The notes under the pieces are model-generated. The model did no database searches. It was not told the DNA's origin and worked only from the letters and a program-made list of their open reading frames with translations. Shown piece by piece: positions 17,245 through 24,162 of a DNA stretch of 33,057 bases (positions are counted from its first letter, which is position 1; the number at the start of each line of letters is the position of its first letter). The translations under genes were made by a program, and so were the position numbers. Origin of the DNA: Thauera phenolivorans (GTDB taxonomy: Bacteria > Pseudomonadota > Gammaproteobacteria > Burkholderiales > Rhodocyclaceae); NCBI RefSeq assembly GCF_001696715.1, contig NZ_MBFM01000001.1, forward strand, positions 591,362 through 624,418, read 5' to 3'.

Positions 17245-17607
17245 TCAGGCATCGCGCCGCGATTCGCTCCCCGGTTCGCGTGCCGGATCGACTTCGCGGA
17301 TGACCTCGCCCTCGAGCACCAGGCCACCCTCGCGTTGCGCAGCGCGCGCCGCCGCCCATGCCGCGGGCCCGCCCTGTTCACGCATCTGGCGGCGCAGGTC
17401 GCGCGTCTTCCACCAGAAATAGCCCCAGGCGGCCGTACCGACGGTGAGCAGTACGGCGAACAGCACCACCGAGAACATCAGCGCGACGCCCACCAGACCG
17501 ACGGTGGCGACCAGCGCGACCGCCTTGCGCCACAGGCTGGGTGGCTGTCCGGCGGTGCCGAAAGCCCGTTGATGGAAGTGGAGGAAGCGCTGACGATCGG
17601 TCTGCAT
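17245..17607 (-). CDS. Small membrane protein of unknown function
   Basis: This 120-residue protein has two close hydrophobic segments (AVALVATVGLVGVALMFSVV and LFAVLLTVGTAAWGYFWW), a basic N-terminal part and a charged cytosolic tail (TRDLRRQMREQGGPAAW). AAGGA lies upstream of its ATG. On the minus strand a TATAGT hexamer (17652-17657) lies about 45 bases upstream of the start and could be its -10 element; no clear -35 accompanies it. The gene is upstream of cioA (157 bp gap) on the same strand, but nothing shows a functional link. I do not recognise the family. Confidence 0.7.
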   Translation of the reverse strand: MQTDRQRFLHFHQRAFGTAGQPPSLWRKAVALVATVGLVGVALMFSVVLFAVLLTVGTAAWGYFWWKTRDLRRQMREQGGPAAWAAARAAQREGGLVLEGEVIREVDPAREPGSESRRDA

Positions 17608-17735
17608 CGTTGGGAGATCCTTGCCGCATCCGCGGCGTAAATGGGTGACGAACTATAGGACGCCGCCGTCGGCGAAACGATCCCTCGCCGCCACCCTACA
17701 TTGAAACAGCGCGCAACAGGCGGCGCGCCCCGGAC

Positions 17736-18401
17736 TCACAACGGCCCGGAGGAGCGGTCCGGCGGGCTCAGCCGCTCGAGGATGCCGACGACGAAGACCT
17801 CCCTGATCTCCTCGAGCGTGCCCGTCTTGCCGCGGATCCGCTCCAGGGCAGGGCGACCGGTCACCAGCAGCGAGAGCGCACCGAGCAGGCCCAGATGCAG
17901 GATCACCGGATCGCGGATCGCGAGCACGCCGGCCTCCTGCGCCGCCTTCCACAGCGGCAGGTAGACCGCCAGCCAGGGCGCGAGACTGTGCGTGATCAGA
18001 TGGTCGAGCCGCTCGCCCGGCTCGCTCATCTCCTGCATCAGCAGCTTCGTGATCCGCGGCTCGGCGACGACCTCGTCGAACAGCTCGGTGAGGCCGATCC
18101 GCAAGCGCTCCGCGAGCGGCAGCGCGGGATCGGCGAGCTTCGGCGCCCACTCCGCGAACGTCGCACGGTTACGCTCGAACGCGGCGTCGACGACCGCGGC
18201 CCACAGTTCGCCCTTGGAGCCGAAATAATGCGCGATCATCGCCATGTCGCAACCCGCCTCGGCGGCGATCTTGCGCAGGCTGGCGCCCTCGTAGCCGAAG
18301 CGGGCGAAGTGGGTCAGGCCGGCGTCGAGGAGTCGCTCGCGCGAATGGGAGTTACCCCCTTTCGGGCGCCCGCGGCCGCGGGGTGGCTGAGTGGCTGTCA
18401 T
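17736..18401 (-). CDS. TetR-family transcriptional regulator (CecR/DUF1956-like), copy 1
   Basis: This 221-residue regulator has a basic arm GRGRPKGG, then a helix-turn-helix (about residues 20-65) ending in AGCDMAMIAHYFGSKGELW. The C-terminal ligand domain contains LFDEVVAEPRITKLLMQEMS, as in the YbiH/CecR-type group. ATG 18401 is preferred over the longer frame because AGG lies 10 bases upstream and the arm normally begins a few residues later. It is closely related to the regulator at 22108-22788. It is transcribed separately, downstream of the lipid-transport operon with a 168-bp gap. An inverted repeat in that gap may be its operator. Confidence 0.88.
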   Translation of the reverse strand: MTATQPPRGRGRPKGGNSHSRERLLDAGLTHFARFGYEGASLRKIAAEAGCDMAMIAHYFGSKGELWAAVVDAAFERNRATFAEWAPKLADPALPLAERLRIGLTELFDEVVAEPRITKLLMQEMSEPGERLDHLITHSLAPWLAVYLPLWKAAQEAGVLAIRDPVILHLGLLGALSLLVTGRPALERIRGKTGTLEEIREVFVVGILERLSPPDRSSGPL

Positions 18402-18519
18402 GGTGGAACCTGCCGAAAGCGCGAGGGAAGGTCGTGCCGCACCTGCCGTCGCATGCATGTCATCGAGGGTCGGCCAGCGTGCGGGGGCGCGGCGCCACCG
18501 GACGCTTCCATCCTAGACC

Positions 18520-18533
18520 CGAAATGAATTTCG
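18520..18533. promoter_or_regulatory. Candidate operator upstream of TetR copy 1
   Basis: CGAAAT and ATTTCG form a perfect 6-bp inverted repeat around a 2-base centre. The site is unusually AT-rich for this window and lies about 120 bases upstream of the TetR start at 18401 and 36 bases past the end of the lipoprotein gene. It resembles a self-regulatory TetR site, but only one copy was seen. Confidence 0.35.
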
Positions 18534-18569
18534 CGCCGCCCCGAGCTTGGGCGAGGCACACCCCCGGGC

Positions 18570-19232
18570 TCAAGGCCGCGCGGCCTGCGCCTCTTCGATC
18601 ACCCACTCGACCAGCTCGACGGAGAGCGCGTCGGCCGCGGCGCCGAAGGCCCGCACCACCTCGGGTACCGCGGTGCCGGCGACCCGGCGGCGCAACTCGA
18701 AATGGCGGCTGGCCACGATACGCCGGCCCAGCGGCCGCACCAGACGCGCATCGAGCCGGATGACGATCTCCGGCTCGCCGTCGCGGTACTCGCTCTGGAA
18801 CGCGCGCAGGTCGCTGTCGAGCTCGAAGTCGGCGTGCAGCCGGCGCTCGTCGCTGCTCAGCGCGGTCACCCGGCCGTCGGTGCGGAAGGCCTCGAACAGG
18901 CGGTCGCGTAGCAGCACCGGCGCGGGATCGCTCCAGCTGGCGCCCTTGTAGACGCTGACCCGGCTGGGCTCGGGCAGGACGACGATGCGGGCGCTGGCCA
19001 GGTGCCCGCCGGCGGCCGGCTGGGCGATGCGCAGCGACCACGCCTGAGTCTCGCCCCGACCCGTGGCCGGGGCCGCGGCCGACGGCAACAGATAGGTGTC
19101 CACCGGCTCCGGCCGCGGCAGCACGCTGCAGGCGGGCAGCAGCACGGCGAGGCCGAGTGCGGCGAGCAGGCCGCGGGCGCAAAGCGGGCGGACGGAAAGC
19201 GGGCGGCGGGCGGAGGCACGGAATCGGATCAT
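18570..19232 (-). CDS. PqiC-like ABC transport auxiliary lipoprotein (DUF330)
   Basis: The 220-residue protein has a lipoprotein signal peptide with lipobox LLPAC (cysteine near residue 35). The mature part has the ABC-type transport auxiliary lipoprotein pattern: VDTYLLP, SARIVVLPEPSRVSVYKGASW, LRDRLFEAFRTDGRV. It is expected at the periplasmic face of the outer membrane, where PqiC-type proteins dock to MCE-protein conduits. Its ATG overlaps the MlaD stop by 4 bp (ATGA), and it is the last gene of the operon. It takes the place that MlaC/MlaB would have in the classical Mla set. Confidence 0.88.
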   Translation of the reverse strand: MIRFRASARRPLSVRPLCARGLLAALGLAVLLPACSVLPRPEPVDTYLLPSAAAPATGRGETQAWSLRIAQPAAGGHLASARIVVLPEPSRVSVYKGASWSDPAPVLLRDRLFEAFRTDGRVTALSSDERRLHADFELDSDLRAFQSEYRDGEPEIVIRLDARLVRPLGRRIVASRHFELRRRVAGTAVPEVVRAFGAAADALSVELVEWVIEEAQAARP

Positions 19233-20170
19233 GGCTGGAATTCCTTGGTCGGTTCGAGGCCGAGGAGGAAGTCGGCCGGCCGGTCTTCGAGTTTGCGGGT
19301 GATGTTGCGCAGCGCCGCGAGCGTGGCACCGAGCTCGGCGACCGCCGGCCCGAGCTCGCCCAGGCCGCGCATGCCGCTGTCGAGCTGGCCGCGGTTGTCC
19401 GCGACCAGGGTGTCCACCGTGTTCATCGCGCGCTCGAAGGCGAGCATCGCGCCCTGCGCGCTCTCCAGGGTCTGCGTGGCGCGACCGTCGATCAGGCGGC
19501 TGGTCGAGGCCATCATCCGGCTCGCCTCGGCGAGCGCGCGATTGGCCTGCTCGCCGGCGAGCGCGAGCTGCGTCACTGCGCGCCCGAACTCGTCGCGCTG
19601 AGCGGCGAGCGCGCCGGTGGCCTGGTCGAGGCTGGCCAGCGTGCGGCCGATGTGTTCGACGTTCTCGGGGGAGAACAGCGCGCGCGCCTGCACCAGGATT
19701 TCATTGACGTTGTAGATGACGTCCTCGCCGTCGGCGAGCAGGCGGCTCATCGGCGAGGGCGTGGCGACGATCACCGGCACCTCGTCGCCTTGCGGGCGCA
19801 GCGGCGGGCTGTGCGGGTCGTCGCCGCTGGTGAGGCGGATCAGGTACAGGCCGGTGATGCCCGCCGGCACCAGGCGGGCGCGGGTGTCGCGGCGGATCGG
19901 CGCGGTGCGGTCGACGCTGACGCGGGCGAACACCCGGCGCGGATCTTCCGGGTCGAGGCGCAGGCTGGCGACCTCGCCGACCTTGATGCCGTTGAACTCG
20001 ACCGTGCTGCCCTTGGTGAGACCCGACACCGCCTCCTGGAACACGATGTCGTAGGTGTCGGCCTGCTTCTCGCTGCCGGCCTTGGCCAGCCACAGCGCGA
20101 ACAGCAGCGCGGCGACCACCACCACCAGGGTGAACAGGCCGATCAGCACGTGATGGGCGCGGGTTTCCAT
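19229..20170 (-). CDS. MlaD-type MCE-domain protein
   Basis: The 313-residue protein has one N-terminal transmembrane helix (VLIGLFTLVVVVAALLFALWL, residues 8-28) and a single MCE domain (about 38-120) with the typical EAVSGLTKGSTVEFNGIKVG and GITGLYLIRL. A long alpha-helical part (about 150-300) could form a coiled-coil tunnel. The start at 20170 is chosen over the longer frame because it lies right before the helix and 2 bp from the MlaF stop. It should form a hexameric lipid-binding ring on the MlaE/F transporter in the periplasm. Confidence 0.92.
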   Translation of the reverse strand: METRAHHVLIGLFTLVVVVAALLFALWLAKAGSEKQADTYDIVFQEAVSGLTKGSTVEFNGIKVGEVASLRLDPEDPRRVFARVSVDRTAPIRRDTRARLVPAGITGLYLIRLTSGDDPHSPPLRPQGDEVPVIVATPSPMSRLLADGEDVIYNVNEILVQARALFSPENVEHIGRTLASLDQATGALAAQRDEFGRAVTQLALAGEQANRALAEASRMMASTSRLIDGRATQTLESAQGAMLAFERAMNTVDTLVADNRGQLDSGMRGLGELGPAVAELGATLAALRNITRKLEDRPADFLLGLEPTKEFQP

Positions 20171-20171
20171 G

Positions 20172-20972
20172 TCAGGGGTTCTCCGGGTGAAGGGCGGCGC
20201 GCGCGGACGGCGCCGCCTCGGCGGCGGCACGGCCGCGCGGACCGTGGAAATAGTCGCGGATCCAGTCGTCGTCGGTGGCGACCACTTCGGCGAGGCTGGC
20301 ATTGACCAGCACCCTCTTCTGCGACAGCACCGCGACGCGGTCGGTGATCGTATGGATGGTATCGAGGTCGTGGGTGACGAGGAAGACGGTCAGTCCGAGC
20401 GCGTCGCGCAGGGTCAGGATCAGCTGGTCGAAGGCGGCCGCGCCGATGGGGTCGAGCCCGGCGGTGGGCTCGTCGAGGAACAGGATGTCGGGGTCGAGCG
20501 CGAGCGCGCGGGCGAGCGCAGCGCGCTTGACCATGCCGCCGGAGAGGTCCGACGGATACTTGGCGCCGGCGCCCGCAGGCAGGCCGGCGAGCGCGATCTT
20601 CAGCGCCGCGAGCTCCGCCGCCTCGCCCGCCGGCAGGCCGGCATGCTCGATCATCGGCAGGGCGACGTTCTCCGCCACGGTCAGCGACGAGAACAGCGCG
20701 CCCTTCTGGAACAGCACGCCGAAGCGGCGCTCGATCGCCCGCCGGCGCGCCACCGGCACGTTGAGCAAGTCCTCGCCGAATACCGTCACGCTGCCCGCCG
20801 CCGGCCGGTTGAGGCCGACGATGGTGCGCAGCAGCACCGACTTGCCGGTGCCCGATCCGCCCACCACGCTCAGGATTTCGCCACGGCGCAGGTCGAGGTC
20901 GAGCCCGTCGTGCACCACCTGGGCGCCGAACTGGTTGCGCACGCCCCGCACCTCCACGATGTTCGTCACCAT
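20172..20972 (-). CDS. MlaF-type lipid transporter ATPase
   Basis: This 266-residue ABC ATPase has Walker A GGSGTGKSVLL (about residues 37-47), Q-loop LFQKGALFSSLTV, signature LSGGMVKRAALARAL, Walker B ILFLDEPTAGLDP and switch histidine THDLD. The sequence is of the MlaF/Ttg2A group. The start at 20972 overlaps the permease end by 7 bp. It should power lipid movement by the STAS-MlaE permease and the MCE protein. The C terminus has a short, low-complexity alanine-rich tail. Confidence 0.93.
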   Translation of the reverse strand: MVTNIVEVRGVRNQFGAQVVHDGLDLDLRRGEILSVVGGSGTGKSVLLRTIVGLNRPAAGSVTVFGEDLLNVPVARRRAIERRFGVLFQKGALFSSLTVAENVALPMIEHAGLPAGEAAELAALKIALAGLPAGAGAKYPSDLSGGMVKRAALARALALDPDILFLDEPTAGLDPIGAAAFDQLILTLRDALGLTVFLVTHDLDTIHTITDRVAVLSQKRVLVNASLAEVVATDDDWIRDYFHGPRGRAAAEAAPSARAALHPENP

Positions 20973-22111
20973 TCCATCTCCATGCAGAACAGTGCGGCGA
21001 CCGCGTCGACCACGATCACGATGAAGATCGACTGCACCACCGCGGAGGTGGTGTGTTCGCCGACCGACTGCGCCGAGCCGGACACGCGGAAACCCTCGAG
21101 GCAGCCGATCACCGCGATCAGGAAGGCGAAGATCGGCGCCTTTGCGATGCCGACGAGGAAGTGGCTCAGCCCCACGTTGTTCTGCACCACCGACAGGAAC
21201 ATCACCGGTGAGATGTCGAGCTTGACCGCGCACACCAGCATGCCGCCGACGATGCCCGACACCATCGCGACGAAGGTCAGCATCGGCAGGGCCAGCAGCA
21301 GCGCCAGCACCCGCGGCAGCACCAGCAGGTCGATCGGGTCGAGGCCGAGCACGCGGATCGCGTCGATCTCCTCGTTCGCCCGCATCGAGCCGATCTGCGC
21401 AGTGAACGCACTCGCGGTGCGGCCGGCGACGATGATCGCGGTCAGCAGCACGCCGAACTCGCGCAGGAAGGAATAGGCGACCAGGTCGACGGTGAAGATG
21501 CTCGCGCCGAAGTTGGCGAGCACGGTGGCGCCGAGGAAGGCCACCACCGCGCCGACGAGGAAGGTCAGCAGGGCGACGATCGGCACCGCGTCGAGCGCCG
21601 TCCGCTCGAGGTTGGCGGCGAGCGCGGTCGGCCGCCAGCGCCGCGGCTGCAGCAGCATGCGCAGCCCGGATTCGAGGGTGATGCCGATGAAGCCGGCGAG
21701 GGCGACCACGTGCTGGCGGAAGGTGAGCATGGCGATGCCGACATGCTCGAGCACGTCGCCGATCGCGCTCCCCGCGGGCGGCGCGGGCTCGGCGACCGCC
21801 GTCTCCATCGCCGCGGCCACCGCCCGCAGCAGCGCACGCCGCTCACCGGAGAGCGCGCCGGCGTCGGCGGCGAGCGCGGCCAGGCGCTCGCCGCCGAGCA
21901 GCGAATGCAATAGCCGCGCACCCGCGGTATCGAGCGCGCCCAGCCCCTCGGTGTCGATCCGAATGCCGGCGCCGAGCCGGGTGCGAAGGCCCTCGACCTG
22001 CTCCGCCAGCGGCCGGTAGTGGGCAAGGGTCCAGTCGCCGCGCACCTGCAGCACGGGCGCATCGGCGGCGGTCAGGAGTTCAGCGTACCCGGGCACGCGC
22101 GCGGCACTCAT
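20966..22111 (-). CDS. STAS-MlaE fusion permease of the lipid transporter
   Basis: Residues 1 to about 105 form a STAS-like domain (as in MlaB), and residues 120-381 form the MlaE permease (five to six helices; signatures LREFGVLLTAIIVAGRTASA and EEIDAIRVLGLDPIDLLVLPR). The fusion explains why no separate mlaB is seen. It sits in the inner membrane with the MlaF ATPase. Its ATG overlaps the TetR stop by 4 bp (ATGA), so the regulator and transporter are translated together. Confidence 0.92.
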   Translation of the reverse strand: MSAARVPGYAELLTAADAPVLQVRGDWTLAHYRPLAEQVEGLRTRLGAGIRIDTEGLGALDTAGARLLHSLLGGERLAALAADAGALSGERRALLRAVAAAMETAVAEPAPPAGSAIGDVLEHVGIAMLTFRQHVVALAGFIGITLESGLRMLLQPRRWRPTALAANLERTALDAVPIVALLTFLVGAVVAFLGATVLANFGASIFTVDLVAYSFLREFGVLLTAIIVAGRTASAFTAQIGSMRANEEIDAIRVLGLDPIDLLVLPRVLALLLALPMLTFVAMVSGIVGGMLVCAVKLDISPVMFLSVVQNNVGLSHFLVGIAKAPIFAFLIAVIGCLEGFRVSGSAQSVGEHTTSAVVQSIFIVIVVDAVAALFCMEMEW

Positions 22112-22788
22112 TGCGCACCCCGCTCGGCCAGCAGCGATGGCAGCGTCGGGAGCAGCCCCTGCACGAACGCGTCACGGATCTGCCCCAGGTCCATCGACGC
22201 CTCGCCGAGGCGGGCGAACAGCGGGAGCGAGACGGCGAGAAAGGACATCGCGCCGAGCAGCATGGTATGCACCATCAGCGGATGGCTGACGCGGAACAGC
22301 CCGGCATCGATCGCCTCCTGCCACAAGGGGCGATAGTCCTCGAACACCGGCTCGAACACGCGGCCGACGAATTGCTCGAAACGCTCGCCGCTGCCGGCCT
22401 GCTCGCGCACCAGGAAGCGCAGCAAGTGCGGATCGCGCGCGACCTGGTCGAACAACTGGCCGGCGGCCTTCCGCACGCGCAGCTCGACGCTGCCGCCCTC
22501 GAGTCCGACGGCGCCGGCGAGGCCGGCCTCGCCGGCCAGCCGCTCGGTGAGCCGATCGACCACCGCCAGCCACAGTTCGGCCTTGGAGCCGAAGTAGTGG
22601 GCGACCATGGAAACGTCGCAGCCGGCGGCGGCCGCGATCGCGCGCAGGCTGACCCCCTCGTAGCCCAGCGTGGAGAAGGCGGCGAGCGCGGCATCGACCA
22701 GTCGCTGGCGGCAGGTCGAGGCTGCGCCCTTCGGCCGCCCCGGCCCGCGCACCGGCCTTGCCTCCCTCCTCGTCATTGCTTCGTCCAT
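22108..22788 (-). CDS. TetR-family regulator leading the lipid-transport operon, copy 2
   Basis: This 226-residue regulator has a basic arm GPGRPKGAAS and a helix-turn-helix ending in AGCDVSMVAHYFGSKAELW, nearly matching copy 1. The ligand domain has LFDQVARDPHLLRFLVREQ. The start is placed at ATG 22788 (MDEAMTRREARP) behind a purine-rich GGGAG element; ATG 22776 is an alternative. As the first gene of the mla-like operon it probably represses its own transcription, and possibly the divergent exporter genes, through sites in the 306-bp gap. CecR of E. coli has similar neighbours (HlyD and ABC genes). Confidence 0.88.
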   Translation of the reverse strand: MDEAMTRREARPVRGPGRPKGAASTCRQRLVDAALAAFSTLGYEGVSLRAIAAAAGCDVSMVAHYFGSKAELWLAVVDRLTERLAGEAGLAGAVGLEGGSVELRVRKAAGQLFDQVARDPHLLRFLVREQAGSGERFEQFVGRVFEPVFEDYRPLWQEAIDAGLFRVSHPLMVHTMLLGAMSFLAVSLPLFARLGEASMDLGQIRDAFVQGLLPTLPSLLAERGAQ

Positions 22789-22828
22789 TTCCGTCCGCTC
22801 CCGCCGGGCGCTGCACCCCGTACATGAC

Positions 22829-22858
22829 TTGACAATGCTATCAAACAGATGTTGGAAT
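22829..22858 (+). promoter_or_regulatory. Candidate promoter and TetR operator in the divergent gap
   Basis: A perfect -35 TTGACA (22829-22834), an 18-base spacer and TGGAAT (22853-22858, 4 of 6 consensus) face the hlyD-rbbA side. The imperfect inverted repeat TTGAcAatgcTaTCAA (22829-22844) overlays the -35 element and has a TTGATA on the other strand that could serve the tetR side. This would suit repression by the neighbouring TetR. The short AT-rich patch stands out in this GC-rich DNA. Confidence 0.45.
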
Positions 22859-23094
22859 TCATACGCCGTCCGCGACAGCGCCGGCCAACCGCTCACGGGG
22901 GAACGATGAGCCCGCAGGTGCCTTGTGTTCATTGCTCGCCTGCGCCATGACCGCAGTCCCCACCGCCGTCTTCCGCGTCCACCCCGTCGCGGATTACCCG
23001 CCCGGACGCCGCACCACCGGCCCCGGCCCGCACTTCGCCGAAGCGCGCGCACATTACCAGATTCGGCACGCTCGACAGTGAGCACGGAGCCCGC
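22859..23094. other. Leader of the exporter operon, with two tiny open frames
   Basis: Together with the promoter patch this makes a 306-base stretch without a recognised gene (22789-23094). It holds a 14-codon frame (22906-22950, with GGGGGAA before the ATG) and a 44-codon frame (22947-23081) that overlap as ATGA. Neither resembles a known protein, so I do not call them genes; they might be a leader peptide or chance. I see nothing else in it. Confidence 0.4.
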
Positions 23095-24162
23095 ATGAGC
23101 AAGGAGTCGAAACGCAGGATGGCATGGACCGTCGGCGCGGTGCTCGCGCTTGCCGCCGCGCTGGCCTGGTGGCTGGTGCGCCCGCCCCCCGACGACGGCA
23201 GCTTCGTCAGGGGCAACGGACGCATCGAGGCGACCGAGCTCGATGTCGCCGCCAAGGCTGCCGGCCGGGTCGAGGACATCCTGGTCAACGAGGGCGACTT
23301 CGTGAAGGTCGGCGAGATCGTCGCGCGCATGGACATGCGCACGCTCGAGGCCCAGCTGGCACAGGCGCTCGCCGAGGTGGTCAACGCGAGGAGCGCGAGG
23401 CAGACCGCGCTCGCCCAGGTCGCCCAGCGCAAGGCGGATGTCGCCATGGCCGAGGCCCAGCTGGTGCAGCGGCGCAGCGAGCTCGACGTGGCCCGCAGGA
23501 CGAGCGCGCGCTCGAAGGCGCTGCTCAGCGACCGCGCGGTGTCGGCGCAGGTGGCCGACGAAAACGCCGCCCGCGCGCGCAACGCCGAGGCCAACATCGA
23601 CGTCGCGCGCGCGCAGATCGCCGCGGCGAAGGCGGCGGTGGCCGCTGCCGAGGCCCAGGTCGAACAGGCGGACGCCGCGATCAGCGCGGCCGAGGCGGTG
23701 GTGAGGCGGCTGCGCGCCGAGCTCGATGACGTCGTCCTGCGCGCCCCGCGCGCCGGACGGGTGCAGTACCGCGTGGTGCAGCCCGGCGAAGTGGTCGCCG
23801 GCGGCGGCAAGGTGGTGAGCCTGGTCGACGTGGGCGATGTCTACATGACCTTCTTCCTGCCCGAGATGGCCGCCGGCCGGGTCGCGCTCGGCAGCGAGGT
23901 GCGGATCGTGCTGGACGCCGCGCAGCATTTCGTCATCCCGGCCCAGGTCTCCTACGTCGCCAGCGTCGCCCAGTTCACGCCGAAGACCGTCGAGACCCAG
24001 AGCGAGCGCCAGAAGATGGTGTTCCGGGTCAAGGCGCGGATCGATCCGGAGCTGCTCGCGCGCTATCCCGAGCAGGTCAAGACCGGGCTGCCCGGCATGG
24101 CTCACCTGCGCCTGAACCCGCAGCGCGAGTGGCCGCCCGAGTTACAGGTGAGGCTGCCGTGA
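23095..24162 (+). CDS. HlyD-family periplasmic adaptor of an ABC-2 exporter
   Basis: The 355-residue adaptor has a single N-terminal membrane anchor ([20 protein letters not shown]). Lipoyl half-motifs [20 protein letters not shown] and [20 protein letters not shown] flank a long alanine- and glutamine-rich coiled-coil hairpin (about residues 80-205). A beta-barrel part with [19 protein letters not shown] follows. It matches the YhiI/YbhG type that partners RbbA/YhhJ or YbhFSR transporters. It is followed by the ATPase gene with a GTGA overlap of 4 bp, so the three genes form an operon divergent from the TetR gene. Confidence 0.92.
   Translation: MSKESKRRMAWTVGAVLALAAALAWWLVRPPPDDGSFVRGNGRIEATELDVAAKAAGRVEDILVNEGDFVKVGEIVARMDMRTLEAQLAQALAEVVNARSARQTALAQVAQRKADVAMAEAQLVQRRSELDVARRTSARSKALLSDRAVSAQVADENAARARNAEANIDVARAQIAAAKAAVAAAEAQVEQADAAISAAEAVVRRLRAELDDVVLRAPRAGRVQYRVVQPGEVVAGGGKVVSLVDVGDVYMTFFLPEMAAGRVALGSEVRIVLDAAQHFVIPAQVSYVASVAQFTPKTVETQSERQKMVFRVKARIDPELLARYPEQVKTGLPGMAHLRLNPQREWPPELQVRLP

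Noticed and set aside
22906-23081. Two overlapping tiny frames before hlyD as real genes
   Set aside because: No recognisable protein features and proline/arginine-rich composition typical of chance GC-rich frames; mentioned only as a possible leader.
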